A DNA stretch of 64,000 nt, from positions 10,044,001-10,108,000 of the forward strand of contig JAVHKY010000052.1 of the NCBI GenBank assembly GCA_035079385.1, read 5' to 3'. Source of the DNA: Aspidiotus rigidus. Lineage: Eukaryota > Arthropoda > Insecta > Hemiptera > Diaspididae. A model generated the notes under the pieces. That model was not told where the DNA came from. It worked only from the letters and a program-made list of their open reading frames with translations, and made no database searches. Below, one piece after another: positions 41,801 to 51,573 of this stretch (the stretch's first letter is position 1; every line of letters begins with the position of its first letter). The position numbers and the translations under genes are program-made.

Positions 41801-43912
41801 CATCTCCCTCTTCATTTACGTTTATTTCAATGGTGAAAGACTTGGAAAAATGACGCCGTCCTTAACAAAGTTAAACAAGGAACACAGGGAACCTGTTCTA
41901 TGAGTCAAATTGGTTTTGTAATTGAGAATTCAAGGAAACCTAGGCTTAGTATAAAGGTAGTATAATGGGGGCCTGGACCTGCTATAAGCGTAGTAATTGT
42001 TACATCTTTTCTCATACACTAAAAATGTACTTGAAATTTTTTACCAAAGTCTTTCACCATTAAAATACACATAAGCGAAGAGGGAGGCAAAATACTCCCC
42101 ACCTTATTTCAAGAGCAGTTTTTTCCAAATATGAAAATAAATACTAGCGAAAAATACTCGTAAGCTTGAAACTTTTTCAAGTCCCACTTTTAACATTAGA
42201 AATCTCTTTTCACAAGTAGTAGCCCGAGAAAACATCCGCTCACGAAGATACTTTAGAACAGATCTATATTCACCTTCTCAAGCTAACCTTACAAGGTACA
42301 TCTTCGCCCGCGGTAGACCGCTACGGACGAACCGTATCCTTCCCCGGTTGCACTCAATGTACTCCGTTTCTACTTGGCCTATTACTGGAGATGGCCATTG
42401 TTAAGGACACGCCTGTACTCAATATCGTCATCATGAGAGACTCGAGAACTGGATCATGCAAATCCTTAGTTTGCTTTCCCTACCTCATCAATGACCATTT
42501 CCATGTTCGAAAAGAAAACAAAAACAAAACTGTTTCACTGACTAAAAGCAGTACAACTAGTTGTACTGCATGATTCAGACATATTCCAAATACAAGTATT
42601 TCTAATTATGTAAATACGTACGTAATTCAAGTCTATCGCCACAGTCTACATTGAATGGTTGGTCGCATTTATTGACTCTTCGACTCAGAGAATCAAAAAC
42701 GAGTCCGTCAGGACAAAGCCTTTCCACTGCAACACCATCTTTACAATCATAGAATTTGTCGCATTGTATAGGATCTTCGTACAAACCATTTTTATGTAGG
42801 CACTTATAATCCGCTTCTGTAATAAATAAGAAACTTTTCGTTTATTATACATTTTACCAACAGTTTTGCAAGAAATAAAAACAATTTTTTGAGGGATTGT
42901 TATTTCGTGAATCTTTAATGGGTATGGAATTGATTGTCATAGCAGCCAGTATGTTAAGACAGCCCTTGACAAGGAAACTGAACTCAATCACTTGAACATA
43001 TCAGTCTTCTCGTCACAGCATATTTTTCTGTACACAATTCTAGTGAATCATTTTTTTTTTCATGCAGTGGAGTATTAGAAATTTTCTCTGGGTGAAGGGG
43101 TCCAAAAATTTTCGAGGATAAAATTTCCATTGAGCAAAAAAAAGAAGAAAAGATTTATCAATAGTTGAAAATTTATAAGTCTCAAGCAACTTCTGTTCTA
43201 TCGCAATACTTTAATAGGTAGGTATTGTTTTTCACAAGAAAATCTATCTTTGTCTTTAGGTAATGCGTAAATAAGAGCAAGAAGTATCAATAAAAAATAA
43301 CTAAAAAGTCTCCAATAAAAATTGACAACAGTTCGTAGAGTTTAAATAGAGCGTTTGAATTATAATCTGAGAATGATAACTTGTTGGAGCGGAACGTAAT
43401 TCGAGTTGTAACGCACATCATTGTGAAGTTCAAACGTGAGACGCTATAGATATTTTTGATGGCAGTGCCTATAGTAGTTTTTACGCAAAAAAAATACATA
43501 AAAAAGGTTTCATGTTATTTATACTTATGCTCCTATTATTATAGCTAGGATACCGCTCTATTAATAGGGCATACAATTTCAAAGTTGGAAATTCACAAGC
43601 GGCTAGGTAATGTTTTATATGGTATGTTAGGCGATATGTATAGTTGTAATTTTAATCCAGCAATGTACCACAATTAAGATCATCATAAAAGACGTATCGA
43701 AAACGAAAAATTCGAACGGTGTTATAATAATAACCAACGATGGTAATGGTTATTGGCAAATAGCCTGTATACCTTCGAATTATGAGCATATGTGTTAAAA
43801 TAATCAAAATGTTAAAATGGGTAAATCATACGTAAAATTCCATACCTGTAAGACAGAAAATACTAGTGAAGACGATTATTAGTAAACGGAAAGGAAAGAA
43901 GAACACGTCCAT
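38856..43912 (-). CDS. obst-A-like: Obstructor-A/CPAP3-A-like secreted chitin-binding protein (five coding exons)
   Basis: Spliced minus-strand gene: 43846-43912, 42622-42816, 40445-40651, 38966-39179, 38856-38892. The parts total 720 nt, i.e. 239 residues plus stop, with phase-consistent GT-AG introns. Residues 1-22 are a hydrophobic signal peptide. Three CBM14 (peritrophin-A) domains follow, each with six cysteines: C28-C41-C47-C57-C73-C81, C96-C111-C117-C127-C140-C151 and C165-C189-C195-C206-C219-C228. C228 is made only by joining exon 4 (TG) to exon 5 (T). Phrases such as CPDGLVFD, NKCDQPFNVDC, GTCVWP and DCQKFYVCLNG are those of obstructor-A/CPAP3-A, a protein that organises chitin in the cuticle extracellular matrix. 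Length agrees with the family (about 240). The tail after C228 (RVDGFKTITKK) lacks the usual EDWY-type ending. Confidence 0.92.
38966..39179 (-). CDS. obst-A-like: obst-A-like exon 4 (CBM14 domain 3)
   Basis: Acceptor TTCTCTTTCAG|TAATATTG, donor CCTAAATG|GTAAGT, 214 nt, phase 1 in and phase 2 out. Carries five of the six cysteines of domain 3. Unspliced, the last codon would read W then stop. Confidence 0.92.
39310..39402. mobile_element. Foldback MITE in the obst-A-like gene's third intron
   Basis: ttgaggacgtacaatgtaaa...gcctccgttc pairs with gaacgaaggcc...acctcctcaa. About 40-bp arms. Ends resemble the GAGGA family. Confidence 0.82.
40069..40150. repeat. Snap-back repeat around a poly-T run
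   Basis: The arm gggggtagttagtagatgag...aatacaag (about 29 bp) is repeated exactly inverted after ~23 T. It lies in the third intron of the obst-A-like gene. Confidence 0.92.
40445..40651 (-). CDS. obst-A-like: obst-A-like exon 3 (CBM14 domain 2)
   Basis: Acceptor CTTCTTGTTAG|AGGAACC, donor GAAACAA|GTGAGT, 207 nt, residues 88-156. NGYFAHP, VFYNCIDGEA and GTCVWPESA are obstructor-A-like signatures. Confidence 0.92.
40985..41470. mobile_element. Diverged member of the GGCCGTCTCTAGTTACAGG TIR family, with a nested hairpin
   Basis: The left end tatggccgtttctagtagcc and the interior (ggggctg..tttac, gtggacaaagtg, gctgattgc..cgttgacagattta) align with 54655-55025. In the second intron of the obst-A-like gene. 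A later hairpin MITE (41266-41388) splits it. Confidence 0.7.
41266..41388. mobile_element. Nested hairpin MITE
   Basis: aaggctggtacacacgatac and taatatgcgagcgtgct are mirrored by agcacgctcgcatatta and catcgtgtgtaccaggctt. The loop is itself partly paired (gcgttgacca/tggtcaacgc). Confidence 0.9.
41471..42600. other. Intron 2 DNA of the obst-A-like gene, no extra gene
   Basis: Includes a fragment of the CAGGGAACCTG element (about 41850-41995) and a degenerate inverted region around it (ccatttaaaata/..., tcttcatttacgtttatttc). No coding exon recognised. Confidence 0.5.
42622..42816 (-). CDS. obst-A-like: obst-A-like exon 2 (CBM14 domain 1)
   Basis: Acceptor TTTATTACAG|AAGCGG, donor GAATTAC|GTACGT, phases 1 and 1, 195 nt. 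Encodes residues 23-87 with C28 to C81 and the aromatic FYDC. Confidence 0.92.
43846..43912 (-). CDS. obst-A-like: obst-A-like exon 1 (signal peptide)
   Basis: Starts at the ATG at 43912: MDVFFFPFRLLIIVFTSIFC, LT, then a G that begins the split codon. Donor is CTTACAG|GTATGG, phase 1. First and only ATG fitting the downstream frame with a signal peptide. Confidence 0.85.
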
Positions 43913-44449
43913 GACTCTAGTGGCTAGATACTAACGGATATACCAGTATTCTCTACTGTTCTGATAGCGTCACCAACAAGATATTGTCTGTGCACTCGTC
44001 TCGCATGTTCACCTGATCTTTCCAAAGCTAGCTGACGCAATACATACCGGTAATCACTATGAAGAAATCTTGTGTGAAGAAAAAATTAGGCCAATTTGAG
44101 AGAGGAAGAAGAGAACGCTTTTTTTCATTAATTGAGCGGGGTTGTACGATTGCTAACAGTTATTAAAAGTCCAGATTCTTCTGTGGAAAAATATTTTGTC
44201 CTTAAGTCTGTTTGCCAAGCTGCCGTACGAATGATGTTTGACGAAATGGTTTTAGGGAAAAGGACAGAATTGCTAAATAAGCTCTCTGGTTAAGTTCTAT
44301 GATACTTGTTAGTCGTACTCAGAAAAAAAATTGGAGGAAAAATCCAATGGTAACCTTCATTTTTAGGATAACATATTCTCTTATGAGATATACAATAAAA
44401 TGCATCTTCGTCAAAAATTTCATTTTGACGAACGCGCATATTTCTGCAT
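43913..44449. other. Upstream region of the obst-A-like gene
   Basis: Presumed 5' UTR and promoter side of the minus-strand gene. I see no convincing TATA box or other binding site at a fixed distance, so none is annotated. Confidence 0.4.
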
Positions 44450-45125
44450 TTAGTCCAGTAAAATCAATCATTGTTTATAATAAACAACAAATGGTGCAAA
44501 AGCAAAACTCAGGAAAATTGTTAGAAACCTTCCGGTTAGTCTTTTTCCCAAGTTTCTCCAACATTCCGAGTGGAGCTTTTTCCTCCAGGGAGATGCAAGG
44601 GGGTAATTTTTTCATTTTCAAATTCTAAGTCACTAACAAATGATTTTAGAATGATGTTCAGATAAAAATAGTTCCTTGTAAAATTTCCTACCTATAAAAA
44701 AAACTCTTCATATTTTATCTATAAATATTTTTTTACGCCGCTACAGCGTGACATGCGAAAATCCTTTACTGCTCTGTATTAATGATGATTAACGCGCAAA
44801 ATATAGATAATTATGGAGTAGTGAACAATGCAATGCTCACTTGTCAAGCACTGTAGCGGCGTAACAGTGCATTTATCGAAATAATATATGTAGAGAGCTT
44901 TTTATGAGAATTTATACAAGGAACGATTATTGATCAAACTTTTTTTGTTTATAATCATTTTTTCCCAAGTTGGACCTTGAAAACAAAAAAATGACACCTT
45001 TGCACTCTCTTGGAGAATAAATTTTTTCTTGGAATATCGAGGAAAAATTTAGACATGACTGAGAAGGTTTTGAAGAATTTCACCGAGTTTTGCTTTTGTA
45101 CCATTGTTTTTAATAATACAATAAC
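44450..45125. repeat. Inverted repeat centred near 44.8 kb
   Basis: Left arm (about 44450-44710) and right arm (about 44870-45125) are mirror images with moderate divergence, e.g. aacaacaaatggtgcaaaag / cttttgtaccattgttttta and ttacgccgctaca / tgtagcggcgtaa. Short frames here (44299-44628, 44955-45146) follow from the shared arms. Confidence 0.75.
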
Positions 45126-45214
45126 TAATGTAACTGGAGTATCCATTTAATCAACATTCTGCGCGTTTATCATCAATCATCATTGATTTTACAGAGTAGT
45201 AGAAGGTGTTCACG

Positions 45215-45480
45215 TCGCGCGCTGTAGCGGCGTAACAGTGTATTTATAGAAAAATATGTAGAGAGCTATTTTATAGAAAATTTGACGAGGAACAATTTTT
45301 AATATAACATTGTTTCTTCTACAATCATTTGTTCGTGAGTTAGAGCTTGAAAACGATAAAAATACTCCTTTTTAGGCCCCGTGTGAGAAAAATCTCCCTT
45401 CGGAATGTTGGGGAAATTTGAGAAGAAACTTGAGAGAGGATTGAGAACAATTTTCCCGAGTTCTCCTGCTGTACTGATTG
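45215..45480. repeat. Extra direct copy of the right arm
   Basis: Repeats the 44870-45125 arm in the same direction: gctgtagcggcgtaacagtg, tatgtagagagct, then the diverged remainder ending cgagttctcctgctgtac. Confidence 0.75.
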
Positions 45481-45595
45481 TTGTTTTTTGTGACTTTTAA
45501 TTACACAAACACAAGAGTCCATTAAAAAAACGACGGCTTCCTTAGCTATGTTAAAATGAGAAACGCAGGGAACCTGTTGTATGGGTTGAAAAATA

Positions 45596-45690
45596 ATATA
45601 TGAGGAGGGTTCTGGCAGAAAGGCCTCCGCCCCATAAGAAATACATTGTGCGGCGGCCCTTTTGCCAGATACGTCCTCATATTACAAATA
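45596..45690. mobile_element. Short foldback MITE (GAGGA family)
   Basis: tatgaggagggttctggcag...ggcctccgcc pairs with ggcggcccttttgccagata...cctcata. Confidence 0.8.
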
Positions 45691-46721
45691 TATGACTCGC
45701 ATTAAGATAGGCCCTTCAATGAGCCAGGTATGCAATGCTTCGAACAACATGTAAAAATCGAACCTCGTTATACCTCAATACCAGGTCTCTAATGATCCGT
45801 AGACCTTCATTATACCCTTCTTACATCTCCCCCCCCCCCTAAGAGGGCCGCCACAGGAAAGAGTGTCGGGCTGATCGTTTACCGGTTTTCTATCCGGCAT
45901 TCCGTTCTCCTCGGCATTCCGTTTTCCCCGACTTCAAACTCCGATTGGCGTAAGGTCAATTGATTTGTAAAAATCGAACTTTGTGATACCTTGATTCCGA
46001 GTCTCTAATGAACGATCTCAACGCACGTACAAAACGTGAAACCAATTGACAACTTTCTACTACTCTTATCTAGCTTATAACACATGCAGCTACCGAACCT
46101 GACTGCGAGTATCGATGCAACGCTACCAATTCGGGCCGTGCATCCGTCAGAGAGAGCGACCATCGAGTCGAAGTTATCAAAAGACCAAAGGTGAACCATG
46201 GAATATTGAACACGGGAAAAAATCTTCAAATCAGAATTTTTCAAAAATGGCTCGTTGAAAATGATTTCTTTTCGTACTGTATAATAATCAAATCCTCTAA
46301 AATATGAGACCAAAACCACCGAACCTTTATAAGTCTTCCTTAATTTTATAAGAATTTTTGAAAAATCATTCCTATGGAGATTATATGGAGGTTCACCTTC
46401 TGTCTTGCGTGCGTGGTGCGTACATGAATTTGTGTGCGTGTGATAAGCTAGCGCGTAACTAGCGCTGCCCGGCACGAATACAAAATTTCGTGAGAACGGT
46501 AAAGCGTTCTTACTAAGTCCCACTTCTATCATATATTACAAGTCGCAAGTCGAAATTTTTAGAAGTCTCCTCCTATCATATTATACAGTTCAAGATTCTA
46601 CATTTTTAACAGGGAACCTGTTCTATGAATTTTTTTTTTCTTTGAAAAATTAGCCATCCGCCTTCCGACAACTGACGTCCGGCTAAAATGGACTTAATCA
46701 AAAATTGCAGCTGGAGGCTAG

Positions 46722-47030
46722 TAGAGCAATTTGCCGAGTTGGTGAACGTTCACGATACCCGCATGTATTGTAAGATTTTTTCACTATAAATAATGTTAAA
46801 ACCAAATTCAATCAACAAATACTTGAACGCCATTGGCAGATTCATTCTTCTTTCACATATTCATTTTTTCTTTTACACTAATCCTTGAACGTGATTGGTG
46901 AATTCGTTCTTTTTTCACACTTTTATTTTTTTTTCACGCTAATCTAGCTGTGCCTAAAATTAAACTTTGACAGCACCTATAGATGCAGTCAAAACGCCTT
47001 TTCAACATCATATTGTATAGAAAAAAAAAG
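46722..47030 (+). repeat. Dispersed repeat also present at 33203-33450
   Basis: Starts gagcaatttgccgagttggt and includes ttcacactaatc-type duplicates (two copies of cttgaacg.cattgg) and the cctatagatgcagtcaaaa block. Confidence 0.55.
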
Positions 47031-47234
47031 ATTTTACATGTTAATTCCCATAAGAGAAAGGAGTTCCTTAAATATTTGAAAAACAAGGAAAAATTACGGC
47101 TTCCTTAACGAAGTTAAACGAGGAACGCAGGGAACCTGTTTTATGATTCGAATGAGATTTGGTATTGAAAATTCAAGGAAGCCTAGATTTGGAGAAAGGT
47201 AGTAAAAAGAAGGCCTAGACCAACTCCAAATTTT

Positions 47235-47960
47235 TCTAAGTCCCCCTCCTATCATATATGGCTCGAGAGTCGAAATTTTTCTAAGTCCCCCTCCTATCAT
47301 ATATGGCTCGAGAGTCGAAGTTTTTTCTAAGTCCCCCTCCTATCATATATGGCTCGAGAGTCGAAATTTTTCCAAGTCCCCCTTCTATCATATATGGCTC
47401 GAGAGTCGAAATTCTTCTAAGTCCCCCTTCTATCATATATAGCTCGAAAGTCGAAATTTTTCCAAGTCCCCCTTTTATCATATATGGCTCGAGAGTCGAA
47501 ATTCTTCTAAGTCCCCCTCCTATCATATATGGCTCGAGAGTCGAAATTTTTCCAAGTCCCCCTTCTATCATATATGGCTCGAGAGTCGAAATTCTTCTAA
47601 GTCCCCCTCCTATCATATATAGCTCGAGAGTCGAAATTTTTCTAAGTCCCCCTTCTATCATATATGGCTCGAGAGTCGAAATTCTTCTAAGTCCCCCTCC
47701 TATCATATATAGCTCGAGAGTCGAAATTTTTCTAAGTCCCCCTTCTATCATATATAGCTCGAAAGTCGAAATTTTTCTAAGTCCTTCTCCTATCATATAT
47801 GGCTCGAGAGTCGAAATTTTTCTAAGTCCCTCTCCTATCATATATGGCTCGAGAGTCGAAATTTTTCTAAGTCCCCCTTCTATCATATATAGCTCGAAAG
47901 TCGAAATTTTTCTAAGTCCTTCTCCTATCATATATGGCTCGAGGGTCGAAATTTTTTTAA
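47235..47960. repeat. 45-bp satellite, about 16 units
   Basis: GGCTCGAGAGTCGAA recurs about every 45 bp (47260, 47304, 47351, 47396, 47441 and onward to 47936). Because 45 is divisible by three, both strands stay open, giving the artefactual frames of 249 and 274 codons. Confidence 0.95.
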
Positions 47961-47975
47961 GTTTTTCGCTGGACG

Positions 47976-48046
47976 GGGGACGGCGGACGGCGGACGGCGG
48001 ACGGCGGACGGCGGACGGCGGACGGCGCACGGCGCACGACGCACGG
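47976..48046 (+). repeat. (GGACGGC)n heptamer array
   Basis: GGACGGC repeated about seven times, then variant GCACGGC and GCACGAC units. Strongly GC-rich against the AT-rich surroundings. Confidence 0.95.
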
Positions 48047-48116
48047 CAGATTTCTCAAATAGCCCCCCATAAAACAGGTTCCCTGTTAAAATTGAAAATT
48101 TTATTGTGTATATTTC

Positions 48117-48365
48117 TTAGACCATAATAGTACATAGACTGCCGATAGCCTACGTAAATGACGTTATCAGTTGTCGGAACGTAGGAGGTTGGTTGTGAGT
48201 CGGAAAGGTTTGGTATGGATGGTTCGGTGCATGTGACGTAAGGGGATGTGAGCGATGCCACGCCCACTCACATTAACGCCGTGAGACCTTACCGACTTAC
48301 AGAGTCTCCTATATTCCGACAAGCTTTTTATCATTATTAGCGGTCTATATACTATATGGTCTAAG
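48117..48365. mobile_element. TIR element (TAGACCATA family), copy 2
   Basis: Ends TTAGACCATAATAGTACATAGAC and the inverse tatactatatggtctaa. The interior shares acgttatcag and ccacgccc with 37355-37625. Confidence 0.8.
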
Positions 48366-49406
48366 GTATATTCATATTCTAGAAGCTTCTCTCTTTTTTA
48401 CGGGCGTTTACCGTCAAAATTTGTTGACCAGTTGATTTAATAAATAATTAGTAAGAATCTTTGAGCCTTATAAAAGATATCTCTCCATGGATCGTGTTGT
48501 AATTCAACTTGTATGGTAAGGTGGGGTTCAAAAATTTTTAACAATATGACGTCAAAAAAGTAAAAACACTCACGCAGTTGCGGGAGTAGTACACAACTTT
48601 TCTTCTCACAATGCAAAAATCATTGAGAGAGTCTCTCCCTCTCTTTAAATAAATACCAAAGTACTAAATTTGAATGAAATATCATCGAAAATAAAATTCA
48701 ATGAACCCTTGGTCAAGAATGAACCAAGAATGAACCTGTTGAATGATAAAAGGTTCTTCATCACAATACACGTGCTGATAACAAAAGTGGTGAAAGGATA
48801 GGAAAATCCGCTTCTTGTAACATAAGCAACTACTCGCAGCTATCAACTCATGTCAATGCACAAAAATTCCCATAGAGTTTCTAAAAATTATGAACTTTCC
48901 CGTTCTTCTTCACAGGGTTAATGTTAGCCCAAAATAACGACTAAAGTGACTTTTGTTTGAGAATTAAAATTTATGAAGGGCGTACTTACTTAATTGTTCA
49001 AATAATGATTTCATCGTAATTCTCGGCGTTTTTTCCATAAGATACTACAATTTCATATTTTTCCATCTTTTTGTAATATTAAAACGATCTAAAATTTCGA
49101 CCATCGAAAAATCACTGATAAAAATCGCCGCATCTGAGAAAATTTCAGTGCTGCCGAAGTAACAACGTGAAATGTTCGAACAACGTAAATTAATCACGCC
49201 TGACACGCTCTCTAGTAGATAATAGATCGATCTAAACGTTTGAGCCAGTGTCTTGAGCATACTGAATCCCTGCTGTCACGCTTCATATTATCTTTTTTCC
49301 AAAGGTGGGCCAAAGTAGGGACAGGTACGTCCGACGTACATTTTGGTTACAGAAGCTTATTTTGTCCAGAAGAGGCCGTGTTAAATTCGTGTATTTTGAC
49401 GACCGG
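48366..49406. other. No gene seen
   Basis: AT-rich stretch. No frame above 75 codons shows recognisable motifs. Confidence 0.5.
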
Positions 49407-49745
49407 TAACTCGAGACTAGCTGAATTTATTTTCTCGAAATTATACTCTTTGGAAAGAAAATTTTATGAAGAAGAAATTTATTTCTCTTCGATTTTTCGC
49501 TAGAAGCATTATTTTTGGAGTAATCAATTAATAACTGAAACCCGTTTTTTCGACCGAAGGTCTTCATTCCATGTAACGAGCGGTGATCGTAGGCGTTCGG
49601 TCAAAAAGACGCGTTTTAGTTCTGAATTGATTACCGGTACTCCAGAAGTAATGCTTTCAGCGAAAAATCAAAGAAGAAATAATTTATCCTCAATAAAATT
49701 TCCTTTCCAACGAGCATAATTTCAAGAAAATAAATGATTTTCGAT
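49407..49745. mobile_element. Foldback element (TCGATTTTTCGCTAGAAGC family), copy 1
   Basis: The arms mirror each other with some divergence: ttcgatttttcgctagaagc / gctttcagcgaaaaatcaa and gaaaattttatgaagaagaa / cctcaataaaatttcc. Related to 57303-57640. Confidence 0.8.
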
Positions 49746-49853
49746 TGGCATGCCGGGGCATTCTGCTTTTGTGAAAGAATACAGTGATACTTCTGCGGTT
49801 GCACTTCTGTGCTACCGAATCTCAATTGGCGTTGAGTCATTGAGACGAATGGC

Positions 49854-49873
49854 GCGCGCGCGCGCGTGCGTGC

Positions 49874-49926
<53 letters not shown>

Positions 49927-49927
49927 C
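49854..49927. repeat. (CG/GT)n microsatellite
   Basis: Runs cgcgcg, then cgtgcgtg, then (GT)n and back to gcgcgcgc. Confidence 0.95.
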
Positions 49928-49982
49928 TACTTTCCTTTTTATTTTTATTTTATTTTATTTTATTCTATTTTGTATTATCATT

Positions 49983-50513
<531 letters not shown>

Positions 50514-51573
50514 GTGCGGCACAGATTTGAATGCGTGGGATGATGAATGAATGAAGAGGTCCGGTTCCGGTGCCATTGACTGGGCTGATCCCCCGGGCTG
50601 TGCGTCACCTGGAATCGAGGGGTTCATTGGCAGAACAGGCTGACCGCATGGGCTGCTACATGAACTCTGTCTCGCGCGAGTAGTTGCGGTCTGGGCGTGC
50701 TGACTGGGCTGGCCACCCGGGATGCGCTGCTGGGCCTATAAACTAGGATGGTGTCTTGTGCCGGGAGGGTGCACATTGGGGTGGCTCCGACGGGTTCCCT
50801 CCATGGTGCGGCGACTTGTACCTCTAAGGTGCTACGTTGTGCCGGGTGGGTGCGTATTGGGTCTGCTCTGGTGGGTGCCTTCTTTGGTGCTTGACTGAGC
50901 TGAGCTGTCTGGTACCCTTGTGAATGCTGGGGTACTGGACTTGAGTGTCGAATGTGAGGATAGTGAGGTGTTGGCTGCGACTGTTTCACTTTCTGTCTGC
51001 TTCTGGTCGGCGTTTGGTGGCGTTATGGTTTGGTGGCGGGTTGCTGTTGGGGTGCGGGTGGGGCGCTGCAACTAAGAGTACTAGGAGAAGGATACTCCGA
51101 GGCTAATTAAACCGTAGGGAAGGAAACCCTATACTTTTTTAAAAAAAAAACCACCTGTCTCCTTGCAGGTTAGGGCACGGGCCCATAGGATAAGGGAAGG
51201 ACAACCCCGACAGAAAACCGTCAACTGGTGTAGGCAGTCACACCTGCATCAGGACCATCTTCATGTATGGGGTTACGTATTGTCTGGTGGCCCTCACGTC
51301 CTGTACGAATGGGGTTACATACTGCTTTCATAGCCTTCACGTCCTGTTTGTATGGGGTTACGTATCGCCATCTGGACCTTCACGTCCCATACCACTCTAT
51401 TTGCCTGGCCCTGGTGGAGTCTCTTCCAGTGACTAGGTAGGAGATGGAAAACTCTGACAATGAAAACCCAGTCATAGCCGTAAGGTGTGTGCCTTTCCCT
51501 GCGAGGACCAAGCAGCTCGCGGGGGAAGTATGGTTCTGCAAGATGATCTGGGAAGGCGGAAGCAGCTTCCCAG
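50514..51573 (+). promoter_or_regulatory. Probable 5' UTR/promoter region of the R1-like element
   Basis: GC-rich, G/T-biased DNA without a real frame. Includes about three copies of a ~42-bp unit (tggggttacgtat..., 51263-51394). Internal promoters are typical of such elements, but I cannot point to an initiator. Confidence 0.45.

Larger units (their letters stand above)
47128..48085. mobile_element. Satellite-bearing dispersed element with CAGGGAACCTGTTTTATG ends
   Basis: The inverted ends cagggaacctgttttatg (47128-47145) and cataaaacaggttccctg (48069-48085) enclose a 45-bp tandem array and a GC heptamer array. Fragments or short copies are at 30730-30838, 35945-36313, 41850-41995, 46535-46690 and 60625-60800. 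Confidence 0.78.

Noticed and set aside
47281..48127. Frames of 249 and 274 codons with a repeated 15-residue unit
   Set aside because: Produced by the 45-bp satellite, whose period is a multiple of three. There is no start context or non-repeat domain.
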